Of a stretch of 64,000 bases of DNA, positions 61,790 to 64,000 are shown one piece after another. The DNA comes from Escarpia spicata. Taxonomy: Eukaryota > Annelida > Polychaeta > Sabellida > Siboglinidae. Where the stretch lies: NCBI GenBank assembly GCA_963995525.1, contig OZ023216.1, positions 40,277,580-40,341,579 of the forward strand, read 5' to 3'. Position 1 is the first letter of the stretch, and each line of letters begins with the position of its first letter. The notes under the pieces are model-generated. The model was not told the DNA's origin and did no database searches. It saw only the letters and a list, made by a program, of their open reading frames with translations. The position numbers and the translations under genes are program-made.

Positions 61790-63190
61790 GGAATCAAATA
61801 CTAGGACACCGAAACTCGGCAGCGCGTCAAATCAAGGGTATTAGGAAGCCTCTAATCGGTTTACAATGGATACTTGTGGACAGTTAGATTGGTTCAATGG
61901 GACAGTACACAGGATAACTGCTTTTCACATAGTTCGACACTTGTTCCTAGCCAATTAGCGATATGAAGTAATTTTAAATTATGTGAAATATTCCCATACT
62001 CATGAAAGTTTCTAGGTTGTGGATGAGTCCTTCTTACATTGTTAAAATATCGTAAATTTGAGTTTGCTTTTGGAAAGTGAGTCAATGGAATATTATACAT
62101 AACTACAGATGCATCTTTGTGTATTAAACATTTTGATTTGTACAGAATCATCAATTTAAAAAAAAAAATACGTGTATGAAAACATATGAATATGCAGTAA
62201 ATTTACACCCAAGTTCAAACATTTATCTCTGAGCACCTCAATATATTTCAAATTTTATTTCCAAATCCATGTTCTCGGTAATGGTATTCCTGAATATTAA
62301 TATTATAACTACCATATTCTACCCTTGCAAACCCCGCCTTCTAATCCGCTGCACCTATTGGCTAACATAACTGTGATATCATATCAACCGGATCATTCTG
62401 CGTTAATTGAGATTGTTCGCGGAATGTACATAGTGCATATTTGGCATGTAAAATAAAAATACACTGGCATGTTCTGAGCGAAGAATTTTTTGTTTTGACT
62501 ACATGGTGTCATGATAGAGCATCCAACTGCAATATTAGGTTGTTCCCGGAATGCTGGTACGAAACTAAACGATAGACTAACTGGGCTTCCTGCCTAAACA
62601 GAGCAATTAAGAGGTCGCATTATTGTGTTACTGTATCAATAAGAAATTGCCTGAACAGTTTACCTTGGTCACACATGAACTAATCTATTATTTCCATGTT
62701 GTCGCATAGATCAAATGATGAATAGCGTCAGTATGGTTGCTAGTAGTTTTATTTAAATTAAATGACAATGCAATGACAACGGTTAAACAGTACCACATAT
62801 ACAAGTTATGACATACGTCAACGTTTCCAGCCTTTTTAAATCAGCAAAAAGAATTAGGTCATCTAACAGTTCTGGACAAGCATCACTGTGCGTTTAACCA
62901 CGTCGTTATAATTAAACCTTGAAACTACCGAGACGGAGGGCTTTATAAATCCTTAAAATTGTTATGCAGTTTATTAAGGAGTATTATATAGATACATTAC
63001 TACGTAATATATCATCAACACATAGGCAGACAAATGCATCATGCAGGAACCTGTATACACGACGAATGGAACAACCGACGTGCTTTTAATATCTGGTCTT
63101 TGGTTTACGCTGAACGCAGAATAAGAACCAGTCTCCAACACGGTGTTATAGGGGAGAAAATGGAGGTGCTCCTATCTTTGCTTTTCCCTT
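61790..63190. other. Nothing recognised
   Basis: AT-rich sequence between the SINE/tandem repeat and the NIDO exon. The minus frame 61894-62154 has no known motif. Confidence 0.4.
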
Positions 63191-63192
63191 AC

Positions 63193-63394
63193 TCGCAGAT
63201 CCACCACGAGAACTCATTAATCTGAAGTGAGTCCACATCTTTGGTACCGGAGACAGGATCTCCCTCTCATCGACACGGAACATGTAGCGACCTCGGAGTC
63301 CGCAGTTCGTCTATGTCCTGATGTCGATGATATCCGGGGTGAGAGAACCGAACTGCGTGTAGAAACGCCACCCGTCACCTGCGTTGAATCCAAC
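63193..63394 (-). pseudogene. NIDO (nidogen-type) domain exon with an in-frame stop
   Basis: After TTTAATTTCAG the phase-0 frame reads VGFNAGDGWRFYTQFGSLTP, DIIDIRT, then TAG at 63313-63311, then TNCGLRGRYMFRVDEREIL. NAGDG..FYT..GS.TPDI.........G..GR..FRVD is the signature end of NIDO domains, which occur in large secreted or mucin-type surface proteins. A GTAAGG donor would end the exon at 63193. The stop falls where the family has a variable residue. It may mark a pseudogene, a disabled allele or a base error. The rest of the gene would lie right of the window. Confidence 0.72.
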
Positions 63395-63509
63395 CTGAAA
63401 TTAAAAGAATAAAGCTTGCTAAATAGCTTTATGATAGTGCATTGATTACATTATGATCATAACCTGTGATGGCGGCGCTGCTACGTGGCAGACGGCTATT
63501 TGGGGTCAG

Positions 63510-63992
63510 GACACTGTTGGACTTCCTGCTTGGTTACAGAAAAACGAAAAAAAGTGCAGTATATTTTTGAGAAATGATTTTTTATAATATTCTCTTACTC
63601 TGACATAAGTGCATTTGAGTAGTCAGATTTCTAGATGTGATTGTAGAAGCTGCTGACAGTAAAATGGTGTCTTTTAGCAGATTTTACTAAGCGGTAGTGT
63701 ATTTGGCAGCAATTTGGCTAGTTGACACTTTAGCCGGATTACTGCCTGCATCCATTTGTAAATATTGATGGGTGTCATACATACAGGCATTTTGCAAGAG
63801 CTAGAAATATTAGATTTTGACTAAACTCGACCAGCATGTCAATGAGATGATGATAACGGCAGGTGAGAAGTTTAATACATTTTCTACGTCACGTTTTCTT
63901 TTTCTTATGATCACACAAAACGTTAACATGGTCGCCAATGAGAAAACTAACAGTGTGCTGACCCCAATTAAAGTCCCTAGCAACGGAAACAC
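63510..63992 (-). repeat. Second copy of the 10820-11295 repeat; short hydrophobic frame
   Basis: Aligns by eye over ~470 bp with the segment downstream of copy 2. The minus frame 63992-63810 reads GTLIGVSTLLVFSLATMLTF, CVIIRKRKRDVENVLNF, SPAVIIISLTCW, a likely membrane segment followed by basic residues. In the other copy this frame is broken. Possibly the remains of a transmembrane-receptor gene. No family can be assigned. Confidence 0.5.
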
Positions 63993-64000
63993 GCTACACA

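Overview
The window is animal nuclear DNA. It has AT-rich, intron-dense genes with GT-AG splice sites, many non-LTR retrotransposons (CR1, L2-like and others), decayed hAT transposons, foldback and MITE elements, tRNA-headed SINEs and very long microsatellites. Two 200-N runs (5694-5893 and 29376-29575) are assembly gaps. The protein families (ADAM/MIG-17-like metalloprotease, Ly6/uPAR domain, NIDO domain) and the repeats suggest a marine invertebrate, perhaps a lophotrochozoan. I cannot fix the phylum from sequence alone.

The main gene content is a tandem pair of paralogous genes on the minus strand. Copy 2 (32890 down to 12264) can be followed through 16 exons whose splice phases all agree. 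In order they encode a signal peptide, an M12B-type propeptide, a zinc-metalloprotease domain with a complete HELGHSLGAHHD motif, an ADAM cysteine-rich domain, a second six-cysteine module, a 404-codon Thr/Pro/Ser mucin-like exon built from 36-bp and 54-bp coding repeats, a complete three-exon Ly6/three-finger domain, and a hydrophobic C-terminus typical of a GPI-anchor signal. The reading predicts a surface-tethered protease carried on a mucin stalk and a Ly6 module. I do not know this domain order from any described family. Copy 1 starts at 2326 and runs off the left edge. Its six visible exons cover the signal peptide, propeptide, an RQKR furin-type site and the start of the catalytic domain. 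Those propeptide and early catalytic exons are exactly what is missing from copy 2, where a LINE and an assembly gap occupy the interval.

From the left, 1-2326 is copy 1. The stretch 2327-12263 is intergenic, with a TTA-flanked MITE, a gap, a hAT transposase relic, a (CTA)n array and a decayed repeat. The stretch 12264-32890 is copy 2, whose introns hold a LINE, a MITE, an inverted-repeat foldback, microsatellites and a second LINE. From 32891 to 50220 the DNA is almost entirely mobile: a hAT relic, MITEs, a Mutator-like foldback with an 11-bp target duplication, an L2-like LINE split by a satellite-bearing insert, and two long-TIR foldback elements. A broken multi-copy, transposon-like ORF family member lies at 50324-53981. 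A full-length CR1 element (56174-60971) sits inside an older antisense LINE, with ORF1 intact and ORF2 open except for three nonsense codons. The right end carries a NIDO-domain exon with an in-frame stop and a diverged second copy of the repeat near 11 kb.

All exon calls rest on hand translation, splice consensus and phase agreement. No transcript or database search was available.
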